Positions 17,194-25,582 of a stretch of 64,000 nt of DNA are shown piece after piece. How positions within the stretch are numbered: the stretch's first letter is position 1; every line of letters begins with the position of its first letter. The notes under the pieces are model-generated. The model did no database searches. It was given only the letters and a program-made list of their open reading frames with translations, and was not told the origin of the DNA. The stretch spans positions 620,001-684,000 of the forward strand of contig NZ_BLKZ01000002.1 in assembly GCF_010723575.1 (NCBI RefSeq), written 5' to 3'. The position numbers and the translations under genes were made by a program. This DNA is from Mycobacterium bourgelatii (GTDB lineage Bacteria > Actinomycetota > Actinomycetes > Mycobacteriales > Mycobacteriaceae).

Positions 17194-18159
17194 TTACGTT
17201 CGGGGCCGCAACCGTACGGTCGGCAGTGGCGGTGCCGGCAGTCGCGTGACCGGCCCCTGGTAGCCGCGGACGGCACCGAAACGTTCGTCGGCCTCTTGCC
17301 ACAATCGGCGGTAGGTGACGATGTCGTCGTGGCTGCGCCCCACGAAGTTCCACCACATCACCAGCTGTTCGGTGAATGGGCTGCCACCCAGTAGCAGTAC
17401 CCGCGCGGGTTCTTTCCCAACATTGCGCAGTCGCAGCACGGCACTGCCCGGACCTTGGTACCCCAAATCGCCTGGCGAGAGGGCGGTATCGCAGAGCTCG
17501 ACAGTGCCCGTGTCGCATAGCACCCCGTGTTCGAAGGTGGGGTCGACGTCAACCTCGAACACGGTCTCGGGGTCCAGGTCGAGTTGGGCACCCAGCAGCG
17601 GGGTGAAGGTGTGGACCGGTGAGCGACTTCCGGCCAGCTCACCGAGAAACACCTTGGCCCGCGCACCGGGTAACTCAACGGTTGGGGGCGCGTAGTGGGC
17701 GAAGCCGCGACCGGTATTGCGCGCGGAGTCGGGCAGTGCCACCCACAACTGCGCACCGTGCAGTACGACGCCCGGCTTTGACACTTCGGAGTGACAGATA
17801 CCCGCGCCCGCCGTCATCAGATTCAGCTCGCCCGGTCGGATCAGGGCATGAACGTCACCGCTGTCGCGGTGCTCCACTTCCCCGCTGAACAGCCAACTCA
17901 CCGTTTGCAGTCCGGTGTGCGGATGGGGCGGGACGTCCATGAGCACGCCCGGTCCGCTGACCGGCCCGTAGTGGTCGACGAAGCACCACGCGCCGATCAG
18001 GGAGCGCTGCCGCTGGGGAAGGGTGCGCTGTACGTGGATGGCCCTGGGGCCGCCCAGCGGGACTTCCCGCGGCGATAGCACTTCCACTATTGGTCCGGCA
18101 TCGGCACGGTGCGCGGTGCGGCAAGCAATCTCGGTCGGCGCGACGTCGAGGTTGCTCAT
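17194..18159 (-). CDS. Pirin family protein
   Basis: This 321-residue bicupin protein has the pirin metal site in the N-terminal cupin: H-P-H-T-G-L-Q-T-V, then E-H-R-D-S and G-A-G-I-C-H-S-E, matching the three His and one Glu of pirin. Bacterial pirins have been linked to quercetinase activity and to metabolic or redox control; which applies here is unknown. The C-terminal cupin is also present (F-T-E-Q-L-V-M-W-W-N-F-V-G-R). It is followed by the small GNAT gene and preceded by an acyl-CoA dehydrogenase on the same strand. Confidence 0.92.
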   Translation of the reverse strand: MSNLDVAPTEIACRTAHRADAGPIVEVLSPREVPLGGPRAIHVQRTLPQRQRSLIGAWCFVDHYGPVSGPGVLMDVPPHPHTGLQTVSWLFSGEVEHRDSGDVHALIRPGELNLMTAGAGICHSEVSKPGVVLHGAQLWVALPDSARNTGRGFAHYAPPTVELPGARAKVFLGELAGSRSPVHTFTPLLGAQLDLDPETVFEVDVDPTFEHGVLCDTGTVELCDTALSPGDLGYQGPGSAVLRLRNVGKEPARVLLLGGSPFTEQLVMWWNFVGRSHDDIVTYRRLWQEADERFGAVRGYQGPVTRLPAPPLPTVRLRPRT

Positions 18160-18167
18160 GGTCCCGC

Positions 18168-18210
18168 CTTTCCGGGCCCTTTCCGGACCCTTTTCGGGCC
18201 CTTTCGGGCC
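18168..18210. repeat. Short GGGCCCGAAA-type iterated spacer
   Basis: Between the acyl-CoA dehydrogenase and pirin genes, four near-copies of a 10-11-nt motif (TTTCCGGGCCC and variants) stand in a row. They are self-complementary through GGGCCC, so the transcript could form alternative hairpins just upstream of the pirin start. No function is known. Confidence 0.5.
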
Positions 18211-18256
18211 GCCCGGTTGCGCTATTCGGCCGATAACGCGACCCTACCCGCGGCGG

Positions 18257-19639
18257 TTACCGGCCCGGCGGTCGCAGGGCCCGCATGGCCACCCGCATGA
18301 TCGGTTCGGGTACCCGGTCCTTGAGGCCCAAAGCTGTGTCGGCAGCGCGGGACCGCAGTGGTGTGCCGCGGCCGAACACCCGGTTCAGCGGCCCGCCGGT
18401 CGGTTCGAGGGTCACGTGCAGCGGGGGCTTGTCCACCGCGGCGCCCAGCGCATTGGCGATGACCATTCGCTGGATCTCGCTGGTTCCTTCAAAGATGGTG
18501 TACAGCTTGGCATCTCGATACCACTTCTCCACCGGATGCTCGGTGATGTAACCCCAGCCGCCCATGGTCTGAATGGCACGCTCGGTGACCTTGACGGCCA
18601 CCTCGCTGGCGGCAAGCTTCGACATCGAGCCTTCTCCCCGGTCGAAGGGGATCTGGTTGGCCGCCATCCAGGACGCCCGCCAGGTCAGCAGTCGAGCGGC
18701 GTCGATTTGAGTCGCCAACTCCGCCAAGGGAAACGAAATGCCCTGATTGTCGATGATGGGGCCGCCGAAGGCTTCCCGTTCGGTGGCGTAGGCGGTGGCG
18801 TACTCCAGCGCGGCCCGTGCGATCCCGATCGCCTGGGCGGCCACCATCGGGCGGGTCTGCTCGAAGGTGCCGAGCGTCGCCGATCCGGAACGCTTGCCGC
18901 CCGCGACGGCCTCACGCGCCTTTGCCAGTTTGTGTTCCAGCTTGTCCTGTCCCCCAAGCAGATTCTCTGCCGGCACCCGGACGTCGTTGAACTTCAACTC
19001 GGCGGTGTGGGAAGCGCGGCAGCCGAGCTTGTCGAGCTTGCGGACCAGTTCCAAACCGGGCGTGCCGCCGGGTACCACGAACAACGCCTGGCCTTTGTGG
19101 CCCAGCTCCTCGTCGACGACCGCATTGACCACGTGCACGTTGGCGATGCCGCCGTTGCCGATCCACATCTTGTGGCCGTTGATGATCCAGTCATCACCGT
19201 CACGATGGGCGACCGTGCGCAGATTGCGGACGTCGCTGCCGCCCTCGGGCTCGGAGATCGCCAGCGCCGCCAGCTTGAGATCGCCCGGCGTTCCGAAGCA
19301 TTCGGGTGCCCAATCCAGCATCTGCTCAGGAGAGGCGGCCTGACCGATCGCCGACAGCGCCAGGGCCGGCATGACGATTGCCAGCCCGATTCCGGCGCAG
19401 CCCCAGAACAACTCCTCCATGAACATGGGCAGGGACAGGCCGGTCGGGTCGCCGATCAAATCGCGGTAGAACAGCGGACTGTAGAAGCCGCGTTGGGCCG
19501 CCTCCTCCAGCACGGGCCAGGGGAACTCTTGCTGTTGGTCGTAGTGAAGGGCGACCGGACGGATGCACTCCTCGGCGAATTCGTGCGTGCGCCGGGCCAG
19601 ATCATGTTGTGCTGCCGTGGGTGTGAGATCGAACGTCAT
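18257..19639 (-). CDS. Acyl-CoA dehydrogenase
   Basis: This 460-residue ACAD has the usual three-domain build: N-terminal helical domain, central beta domain with L-A-I-S-E-P-E-G-G-S-D, and C-terminal helical domain with Q-T-M-G-G-W-G-Y-I-T-E-H-P-V-E-K-W-Y-R-D and I-F-E-G-T-S-E-I-Q-R. These are FAD- and acyl-CoA-binding signatures. It oxidises an acyl-CoA to the 2-enoyl-CoA; chain length is not predictable. It is the first of a probable minus-strand unit with pirin and GNAT. Confidence 0.92.
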   Translation of the reverse strand: MTFDLTPTAAQHDLARRTHEFAEECIRPVALHYDQQQEFPWPVLEEAAQRGFYSPLFYRDLIGDPTGLSLPMFMEELFWGCAGIGLAIVMPALALSAIGQAASPEQMLDWAPECFGTPGDLKLAALAISEPEGGSDVRNLRTVAHRDGDDWIINGHKMWIGNGGIANVHVVNAVVDEELGHKGQALFVVPGGTPGLELVRKLDKLGCRASHTAELKFNDVRVPAENLLGGQDKLEHKLAKAREAVAGGKRSGSATLGTFEQTRPMVAAQAIGIARAALEYATAYATEREAFGGPIIDNQGISFPLAELATQIDAARLLTWRASWMAANQIPFDRGEGSMSKLAASEVAVKVTERAIQTMGGWGYITEHPVEKWYRDAKLYTIFEGTSEIQRMVIANALGAAVDKPPLHVTLEPTGGPLNRVFGRGTPLRSRAADTALGLKDRVPEPIMRVAMRALRPPGR

Positions 19640-19723
19640 GGGATGCGCCTTCTGGGGTCGACGGATAATCGGGGTCTACCCCGTGCTTTGGCGCAACAAA
19701 CTGCGCGACCCACCGGCGCTCTT

Positions 19724-20140
19724 TCACGCCGCCGATCGCGGGTCCAGTTGAGAGGTGGGCAGATGCAACACCACCGCCGGTGTCGCGGTCGCGGCACTTT
19801 CGCAGCGGGACAGTAGGGCCGCGTTCTCGGGCAGTTGCCGCGGATTGATCTCGCCTGCCGCAATTCGCCTCAATACGTCGTGGGCGCGGGCCAGCTGCTC
19901 GCGTTTGCGGTACTGGCCGCCGGGCAGCTTGATGGCGGCCCACACCCCGTATTCCTCCCGGTGGCTAAGCGCTCGTTGTGCGCATAGACGCTGCTGCGCC
20001 AGCGGGCACCGCCGTAGGCATTGGATCCGGGCTTCGGTGGCGGACCGCTCGTACGCACGTGCCTTGGCCGCCCCGTCAGCGTTGTCGTCATCGGGGTAGC
20101 CGAACCACAGTTCCGGGTTGGATGCGCAGGGGAGGGACAT
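19724..20140 (-). CDS. whiB5: WhiB-family Fe-S regulator WhiB5
   Basis: This 138-residue protein has the four Fe-S cysteines C5, C41, C45 and C53; the C-x3-C-x7-C spacing is unusual for WhiB proteins but, as I remember, is that of WhiB5. The G-V-W-A-A-I-K-L-P-G-G turn and the basic stretch Y-R-K-R-E-Q follow. WhiB5 in M. tuberculosis affects expression of secretion genes and reactivation from latency. It is divergent from an HTH regulator (Rv0023-like), as in M. tuberculosis. The shared 144-bp gap carries palindromes. Confidence 0.93.
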   Translation of the reverse strand: MSLPCASNPELWFGYPDDDNADGAAKARAYERSATEARIQCLRRCPLAQQRLCAQRALSHREEYGVWAAIKLPGGQYRKREQLARAHDVLRRIAAGEINPRQLPENAALLSRCESAATATPAVVLHLPTSQLDPRSAA

Positions 20141-20284
20141 AGCGGTATCTCCTTCTCGGGCCGAAACGTAGGCAGAATCGTATACACAGAGCAGAACCCG
20201 TGCAAGCGAAACGTGACAAAAACGTATATACGCGGCACTGTCGGGGCGGCTGTGTACTATCCGCGTTTATGGCCGGAGCTTGCG
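20141..20284. promoter_or_regulatory. Divergent promoter region with CGTATA palindromes
   Basis: The gap between whiB5 and the HTH regulator is AT-richer than its surroundings. It contains the perfect palindrome CGTATATACG (20223-20232) and a related CGTATACA (20179-20186) about 44 bp apart. These are candidate operators for the adjacent HTH regulator or WhiB5; this is inference. Confidence 0.4.
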
Positions 20285-21061
20285 GTGAGCCGTGAATCGG
20301 CCGGCGCAGCCATCCGCGCCCTCCGTGAATCGCGCGACTGGTCCTTGGCCGACTTTGCGGCGGCAACCGGTGTCAGCATCATGGGACTGAGCTATCTCGA
20401 ACGTGGTATCCGAAAGCCTCACAAAAGCACTGTTCAAAGGGTTGAAAATGGGCTGGGCCTACCGCCGGGGACCTACTCCCGCCTGCTGGTTGCCGCCGAT
20501 CCGGACGTCGAGCTGGCTCGCCTGCTCGCAGCTCAGCCGTCCGTCGAGTTGCCGGACCGTCGTCCCGGCACCGTCGTTGTCGAGCGCCACGACGACACTG
20601 AAATGTTCGAAAAGTACGCCGAAGCCCAGCTTGAGACCTTGCGGTCTGTCATCGATCGGCTGCCACCGAAAACATCAAACGAATATGAGACGTATATTCT
20701 CTCCGTGATCGCGCAGTGCGTAAAAGCGGAGATGCTTGCCGCCAGTTCGTGGAGGGTTGCCGTCAACGCCGGCGCCGCCTCGAGCGCTCGGCTCATGGAG
20801 CACTTGCAGGCACTCGAAGCGATACGCAGCTCGCTGCTGGAGCGAATGCCCACCAGCCTGGGCGCTCGGTTCGATCGCGCCTGCGCTCGGTCACCGCTGC
20901 CCGAGACCGTCGTCGCGGCGCTGGTCGGGGTCGCCGTAGACGAATTGTGGGATATGCGGAACCGAGGTGTCATTCCACCGGGGGCGCTCCCCCGGGTGCG
21001 CGCCTTCATCGAAGCGATGGATGCCAACGAGTCCGACGAGGAGTTTGGTGAGTCAGGTTGA
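20285..21061 (+). CDS. XRE-type HTH transcriptional regulator (Rv0023-like)
   Basis: GTG 20285 has GGAG at 20275-20278, and the protein then begins like Rv0023 (258 aa here, about 256 there). The long upstream extension of the open frame is a shadow of whiB5. An N-terminal XRE helix-turn-helix (residues about 5-60: A-I-R-A-L-R-E-S-R-D-W-S-L, G-V-S-I-M-G-L-S-Y-L-E-R-G) is followed by a helical region of unknown function. Downstream overlap by 14 bp with the NlpC/P60 gene suggests it heads the plus-strand operon that runs into eccB/eccC. Confidence 0.9.
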   Translation: MSRESAGAAIRALRESRDWSLADFAAATGVSIMGLSYLERGIRKPHKSTVQRVENGLGLPPGTYSRLLVAADPDVELARLLAAQPSVELPDRRPGTVVVERHDDTEMFEKYAEAQLETLRSVIDRLPPKTSNEYETYILSVIAQCVKAEMLAASSWRVAVNAGAASSARLMEHLQALEAIRSSLLERMPTSLGARFDRACARSPLPETVVAALVGVAVDELWDMRNRGVIPPGALPRVRAFIEAMDANESDEEFGESG

Positions 21062-21857
21062 AATCGAGGCGTTGAGCCGTGCGCATCAACTCTTCACCGG
21101 AGTTGGTCCGAGCCTAAAGTTGGATGCGGGCATCGCGCCCTACCACGACTTGTTCGGGCACACAGCGGGGATCAGCGTGGGTGGGGGTCGCTATCAGGCT
21201 GCGGCGCAACAGGGTCGGGCTGCGATGCACTCTGCGGCACGCACCGACGCCGAGCTTTCAGCCATTATCAATGCCGCCCGCGGCGACCATGCGCACGCCC
21301 ATGACCTGACCGCCGGCGTGGTGCACCAGGCGCGCGTGGACGCCGTCTCTGCCGCGACGCCGCTGGCGCACCGGGAGGCGCTGCGGAGGCGAGTGGCGCG
21401 ATTGCGTGCTCAGCGCGCGCACGTATTGGCCGCGCAGTCGCAGGCACGGCGACACCGGGAGGCGTTGCGTGCGTTGCGTTACCGAATGTCGCATCACCGC
21501 CGCAGTGGCGGCACTCCCTCCGGCCGTGCGGCGGTCGCGGTGCGCGCGGCGCTATCGCGGCTGGGCCGGCCCTACGTGTGGGGTGCAACGGGACCCGACC
21601 AATTCGACTGCTCGGGGCTGGTTCAGTGGGCTTACGCCCAAGCGGGCGTACACCTGGATCGCACCACCTACCAACAGATCAACGACGGCATCCCGATACC
21701 TCGCGCCCAGGTACGTCCCGGCGATCTCGTGTTTCCCCACGCGGGCCACGTGCAGTTGGCCCTCGGCAACAATCTTGTTGTGGAGGCGCCCTATTCGGGT
21801 GCGTCGGTCCGGATTAGTCGGCTGGGCAGCAACGTGCAAATCCGGCGGCCAGTGTGA
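21048..21857 (+). CDS. NlpC/P60 peptidoglycan endopeptidase (Rv0024-like)
   Basis: The 269-residue protein starts at GTG 21048, preceded by GAGGAG, overlapping the regulator end by 14 bp. Its N-terminal half is helical and Ala/His/Arg-rich; the C-terminal NlpC/P60 domain (about 150-269) has the nucleophile in F-D-C-S-G-L-V-Q-W-A-Y and the His in H-A-G-H-V-Q-L. These enzymes cleave the D-Glu-mDAP bond in peptidoglycan. No classical signal peptide is visible, so export through the associated type VII system is possible (inference). Confidence 0.9.
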   Translation: MSQVEIEALSRAHQLFTGVGPSLKLDAGIAPYHDLFGHTAGISVGGGRYQAAAQQGRAAMHSAARTDAELSAIINAARGDHAHAHDLTAGVVHQARVDAVSAATPLAHREALRRRVARLRAQRAHVLAAQSQARRHREALRALRYRMSHHRRSGGTPSGRAAVAVRAALSRLGRPYVWGATGPDQFDCSGLVQWAYAQAGVHLDRTTYQQINDGIPIPRAQVRPGDLVFPHAGHVQLALGNNLVVEAPYSGASVRISRLGSNVQIRRPV

Positions 21858-21884
21858 GCGCCTCGCGGACGAGGGAGTGAAGCT

Positions 21885-22247
21885 ATGACGGACCCAGCGG
21901 GGCATTCGGTGGCTGCAATTCGGGCGCGTCAGGAGGCACTGGTGAAGCAACGCGGCGAGCTTGCCGAAGCCGACCGCATACTGGCCGAGACCCTCGTCGG
22001 CGCTCATGCCGCAATGCGCGAGAGTGTTCGTCGGCTAGACGCCATCTCCGCCGAGATCGACCGCGCGGTCACCGACCAGACTGCTTTAGCTCTCGATACA
22101 TCCCTGGGAGCAAGGGAGTTACAGCGCTTTCTGGCTACCAAACAGGGCGAGATGGCCGCCGTCGTCGCGGCCGCCCGCGACCTTGATCGCACGAAAAGCG
22201 CCGAGTTGCAACGGTTGCGGGACGCGTACGGACATGCCGCCATCTAG
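21885..22247 (+). CDS. DUF4226-type protein (Rv0025-like)
   Basis: This 120-residue, mostly helical protein equals the length I recall for Rv0025. It includes the conserved G-A-R-E-L-Q-R-F-L-A-T-K-Q-G-E-M patch, shared with the next gene (A-R-D-F-Q-R-F-L-I-G-K-L), so the two are paralogous. DUF4226 proteins occur beside ESX loci and resemble secreted helical substrates, but no function is established. The start follows GGGAG 27 bp after the NlpC/P60 stop. Confidence 0.85.
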   Translation: MTDPAGHSVAAIRARQEALVKQRGELAEADRILAETLVGAHAAMRESVRRLDAISAEIDRAVTDQTALALDTSLGARELQRFLATKQGEMAAVVAAARDLDRTKSAELQRLRDAYGHAAI

Positions 22248-22305
22248 GTGAATTGTCGCCGCCCGGCCGGCGCAGTACTGTCACGCCGCATGGAGGGGTC
22301 GCGGC

Positions 22306-23682
22306 ATGTCCATCTATGACGACCTTGCCGCCACGATCAAAGAAATCCGGGACAGCACTGGTGACCCTAACGCCTGGGAGATTGGGCTCACGCCAAGCGA
22401 AGTGCTCGCAGTGGTCACCCCGACCACACCCCCGGATCAACTCGGCACCATCCTCGGAAAGATCCGCCAGGCGCATTCACACCAACAAGGTGACGCTGCC
22501 GCAGCCATTGCGGATGCCGAAGCTTCACTGGCACATCAGAATTCAGCGACCGCACAGCTCGATCTGCAGGTGGTCTCGGCGATCCTCAATGCGCATCTGA
22601 AGACGACCGCAGGTAGAGAAGCACTGAACAAACTTCAGCGGGACATCGAAGCGGCGTTAAGGACGCGATCGGATCTCGACACTCCCGCCGGCGCGAGGGA
22701 CTTTCAGCGGTTCTTGATCGGCAAGCTCAGAGATATCCGCCAGGTCGTCGCGGATGCCAGTCTTGACGACACGTCGAAGTCGGCCCTGATGGCCGCATGG
22801 ATGTCGCTGTACAACGCTTCGAAAAATGACCCGAGCGCGCCGAGCGACCCTAAACCGACAGCGACGGCACCCGCCGCTGCACCGGTTGCGGCGCCTGTCG
22901 GTGGCGCTCCGTCGGCACCGCCGGATGCGGGTGGCGATCCCCTGCTGGATTCGCTGCTGCTCGGCGACCCGGGACAGCTGGGCGGGGACCCGCAGATGCT
23001 GGCCACCGCCGCGCCGACGTCGGCGCCGATTGCCCCGGCGCTGCCGAGCACTCCTAGCCTGGGCGGGACCATCCCGCCGATCGGCGGCCTGTCCTCGGGT
23101 TCCCTGCCTGGGTTGGGTTCCCAGGGAGGGCTTCTCGGCGGCCTCGATGGGCACCGCGATGTTCACCCCAAAGATCTAGGCCACCACAAGTTCAACGATG
23201 ACTCCGACGAGGACACCGAGGACCGGCACGAGGACGCAACGGGAGAGCAGAACTCTGGCGAGCCCGAGTCCGATCCCACACCGACGGATCCGACGACCGT
23301 TACTCTGCCCAATGGTGAAACGGTGACCGCGGCAAGTCCCCAGTTGGCCGCCGCGATCAAGGCGGCCGCCGGCGGAACGCCGATCGCGGATGCGTTCCAA
23401 CAGCAAGGAATTGCCATTCCTCCGCCGGGGACGCCCGTTACCGACCCAATCGAGCCGTCGAGCGTTGCACCGGGTGACATCGGTATCTTTACCGATCGGC
23501 ATGCGCTTGGACTCGGCCGCAACAAGGCCCTCCTAGACGGTCAGATTCAACACATTTCGGCCATAGCGGGCCCGAGCTTTCTAGGCTGGGTGCACCCACC
23601 GGCACCGGCGACCGCGACCGCGCCGGCTCAGACCGAGATACCGACACCGACTCGTCCGGCGGCTTTGCCGTCGGCCACCTGA
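22306..23682 (+). CDS. DUF4226 protein with Pro/Ala-rich region (Rv0026-like)
   Basis: The 458-residue protein has an N-terminal helical DUF4226 domain (1-165). A low-complexity Pro/Ala/Gly/Asp linker (about 170-330) follows, and then a globular end containing P-G-D-I-G-I-F-T-D-R-H-A-L-G-L-G and A-G-P-S-F-L-G-W-V-H-P-P-A-P. Rv0026 has the same design. The layout (helical head, Pro-rich stalk, small C-terminal domain) resembles ESX-associated Esp proteins such as EspK. Secretion is plausible but not shown. Confidence 0.83.
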   Translation: MSIYDDLAATIKEIRDSTGDPNAWEIGLTPSEVLAVVTPTTPPDQLGTILGKIRQAHSHQQGDAAAAIADAEASLAHQNSATAQLDLQVVSAILNAHLKTTAGREALNKLQRDIEAALRTRSDLDTPAGARDFQRFLIGKLRDIRQVVADASLDDTSKSALMAAWMSLYNASKNDPSAPSDPKPTATAPAAAPVAAPVGGAPSAPPDAGGDPLLDSLLLGDPGQLGGDPQMLATAAPTSAPIAPALPSTPSLGGTIPPIGGLSSGSLPGLGSQGGLLGGLDGHRDVHPKDLGHHKFNDDSDEDTEDRHEDATGEQNSGEPESDPTPTDPTTVTLPNGETVTAASPQLAAAIKAAAGGTPIADAFQQQGIAIPPPGTPVTDPIEPSSVAPGDIGIFTDRHALGLGRNKALLDGQIQHISAIAGPSFLGWVHPPAPATATAPAQTEIPTPTRPAALPSAT

Positions 23683-23696
23683 AGGGGAGACAGCCG

Positions 23697-24014
23697 ATGT
23701 CAGACCGAATCCAAGTGGTGCCGGCGCAATTGCGCGAAGCTGCGGCAGGTCATCAGCAGACCTCCGAATACCTTCGCACGGTTCCGTCGTCGCACCCGTC
23801 GATCCAGGAGAGCCTGGACTCGCTCGGACCGATCTTCAGCGGTCTGCGTGAGGCTGGACGGGAGCTGCTCGAACTCCGGCGCCAGTGTTACCAGCGCCAA
23901 GCGGACGACCACGCCGACCTCGCCGAAAACCTACTGGCGTCGGCAACCCTGTGGGAGCAACATGAGCAACAAGCGTCACAGAACCTGCGCGACGTGGGTG
24001 AGCCGGGCCGATGA
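23697..24014 (+). CDS. Rv0027-like small helical protein (EspC/DUF2580 type)
   Basis: This 105-residue protein is the length recalled for Rv0027. It starts MSDRIQVVPAQLREAAAGHQ and is predicted as two long helices, a WXG100/EspC-like fold. No W-x-G is seen. GGGGAG at 23684-23689 sets the start. It overlaps the following gene by four bases (ATGA), so the two products are probably made in fixed ratio and may pair. Confidence 0.8.
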   Translation: MSDRIQVVPAQLREAAAGHQQTSEYLRTVPSSHPSIQESLDSLGPIFSGLREAGRELLELRRQCYQRQADDHADLAENLLASATLWEQHEQQASQNLRDVGEPGR

Positions 24015-24316
24015 CTGAACCGAACCCGGCCTTCGACACGGTGCATCCAAGCGGGCACATCCTTATTCGCTCCTGCCGGGGCGGATACCTGCATAGCGTT
24101 GCGTTGAGCGATGGGGCGATGGACACCGATGCAGAGGCCCTCTCGGAAGCCATCCAGCTGACCGCCGACGTGTCCTGCCTGAAGGCATTGCTGGAAGTGC
24201 GCGACGAGATCGTGGCCGCCGGCCATACCCCGTCGGCGGCGGTTCCGACTCCCAGCGATCTCGACGCAGCAATCGAAAAGCTGCAGGCGCATCGTATGCC
24301 CCGGCGCGGGGCCTGA
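24011..24316 (+). CDS. Rv0028-like protein (DUF2694)
   Basis: The 101-residue protein starts MTEPNPAFDTVHPSGHILIR and has a short beta-rich N-terminus followed by helices. Length and sequence resemble Rv0028. DUF2694-type proteins are found next to ESX loci. The start overlaps the preceding gene's stop by four bases. Function is unknown. Confidence 0.8.
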   Translation: MTEPNPAFDTVHPSGHILIRSCRGGYLHSVALSDGAMDTDAEALSEAIQLTADVSCLKALLEVRDEIVAAGHTPSAAVPTPSDLDAAIEKLQAHRMPRRGA

Positions 24317-24322
24317 AAAACC

Positions 24323-24466
24323 CTAGTGCAGCCAGCGTCGGGCGGAGTCGGGATTGGGGACGATATCGGTCGGCGGCTCGATCGGATTGGCGCCGAACAA
24401 CTCTCGCGCGCGACCCAGCAGAGCACGCACCTCGTCGAGTTGCTGCTGCAGCGCAGAGTCGACCAT
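24323..24466 (-). CDS. Possible 47-residue protein on the opposite strand
   Basis: From ATG 24466 (or GTG 24475) the minus strand encodes 47 residues, starting MVDSALQQQLDEVRALLGRA and ending A-R-R-W-L-H. The sequence has coding character and an amphipathic helix like the N-terminus of ESX-associated helical proteins. It could be a small gene or the start of a lost Esp-like gene. It runs against the neighbouring genes and has no strong ribosome site, so confidence is limited. Confidence 0.4.
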   Translation of the reverse strand: MVDSALQQQLDEVRALLGRARELFGANPIEPPTDIVPNPDSARRWLH

Positions 24467-24538
24467 GGCACTCACGCTACTCAGACACCATCGACCACAC
24501 AATTCACCAGCAAAGGGCGACGGTACCTTGATCCGGTG

Positions 24539-24908
24539 GTGATTTTCGGTCGGCGGAAGGCGCGGCAGCGCCTCTGCCGAGCTACCCGGGAATTCCTCAC
24601 CATTCCGACGTCCAGCCCTCCGGTTGACTGCATTGCGTGGGTGTTAAGTGGGCTCTGGCCCGGCGAGCTGTCGACTCCTAATCACGAAACCACCGCGCAC
24701 GCCGAATCTCTCAAGGCCGACCTGGAACGAATAGCCAGTGCTGTCAAACGACGAGTTGCTAGGAATCCGACGCGCGGGATTGGATCACTTGGTCCGACGG
24801 GAGGCAGAAGCCAAAGCTATCGAAGCCGCCCGCGGGCTGGCTGCCCGACGGATCGAATCGACGTTGCGTCAGCTGCGCCAAAGCAACCATCCAGCGCCGC
24901 GTCCGTAA
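24539..24908 (+). pseudogene. Frameshifted gene of unknown function in the ESX-like locus
   Basis: From GTG 24539 one frame reads a protein-like sequence (V-I-F-G-R-R-K-A-R-Q-R-L, W-V-L-S-G-L-W-P-G-E-L-S, S-L-K-A-D-L-E-R-I-A-S-A-V). The coding signal then moves to another frame (N-D-E-L-L-G-I-R-R-A-G-L-D-H-L, A-R-G-L-A-A-R-R-I-E-S-T-L) ending TAA 24906-24908. Removing one A from the run at 24746-24748 would join both into one helical protein of about 122 residues. I do not recognise the family. A sequencing error is possible. Confidence 0.5.
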
Positions 24909-25174
24909 TCCCCCGTGACTCGTTGAGTTCGTCGGGCAGAGGCACCACCAAGTCCTCGGTGTGGCCGCGCCGCAAGGCCCGTACCGGCCTCCCCGGGGCG
25001 AAACCCGACCTATTGCAAGCGCAGCTAAATACCGCGATTAACCAGGTCTTAGGTCGGTATCCGTAGGTCGATTAGACACTGCTGATCAGCTGCATGCTGT
25101 TGGCGGCTCCGCATGCTTTCGGAAATCCGATACATTTGTGAATTGACTCGGCTGGGCCTCGTGGACATACTGTC

Positions 25175-25504
25175 ATGGTGTCGGGGTCGGACGGTCACAG
25201 CGAGCAAGGCGACCTGAGGGACCGGGACCTCGTCGAATCGGTTCTTCGTGAACTGAGCGAAGCCGCTGACAGGTGGGAAGCACTTGTCGCGCAGGCGGAA
25301 ACCGTCACGTACAGCGTGGACCTAGGCGATATACACGCTGTCGCAAATGCCGACGGTCGATTGCTCGAGTTGACGTTGCATCCGAGCGTGATGACCGGCT
25401 ATGCCCATGGCGAGCTGGCCGAAAGATTGAACCTCGCGTTCGCAGCGTTGCGCGACGAGGCAGAGGCCGAGAATAGGGCACGGTACGGCACTCACCCGCA
25501 GTGA
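25175..25504 (+). CDS. YbaB/EbfC-like protein (EspL-type)
   Basis: This 109-residue protein has a long helix, a small beta sheet (V-T-Y-S-V-D-L-G-D-I-H-A-V-A-N-A-D-G-R-L-L-E-L with a characteristic turn), and a second helix. That is the YbaB/EbfC fold. Proteins of this type, e.g. EspL (Rv3880c), accompany ESX loci and support stability or expression of secreted partners. The ATG at 25175 could be replaced by GTG 25178. eccB begins 78 bp downstream. Confidence 0.75.
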   Translation: MVSGSDGHSEQGDLRDRDLVESVLRELSEAADRWEALVAQAETVTYSVDLGDIHAVANADGRLLELTLHPSVMTGYAHGELAERLNLAFAALRDEAEAENRARYGTHPQ

Positions 25505-25582
25505 TGCCGGTGTCGGTGCGGCCGCCCCCATCGTGGGCGGGTTCCTCCCAACGAGGCATGCGACACCGGAAGGAGAACGACT

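Noticed and set aside
20021..20284. Upstream extension of the HTH regulator frame
   Set aside because: It crosses the whiB5 coding region and the promoter gap; GTG 20285 with GGAG fits the homologue's start.
24909..25174. Continuation of the plus-strand frame ending near 25066 and a minus-strand frame containing L-V-V-P-L-P-D-E-L-N-E-S
   Set aside because: Both have some protein-like words but no start, and each is the mirror of the other; neither could be supported as a gene.
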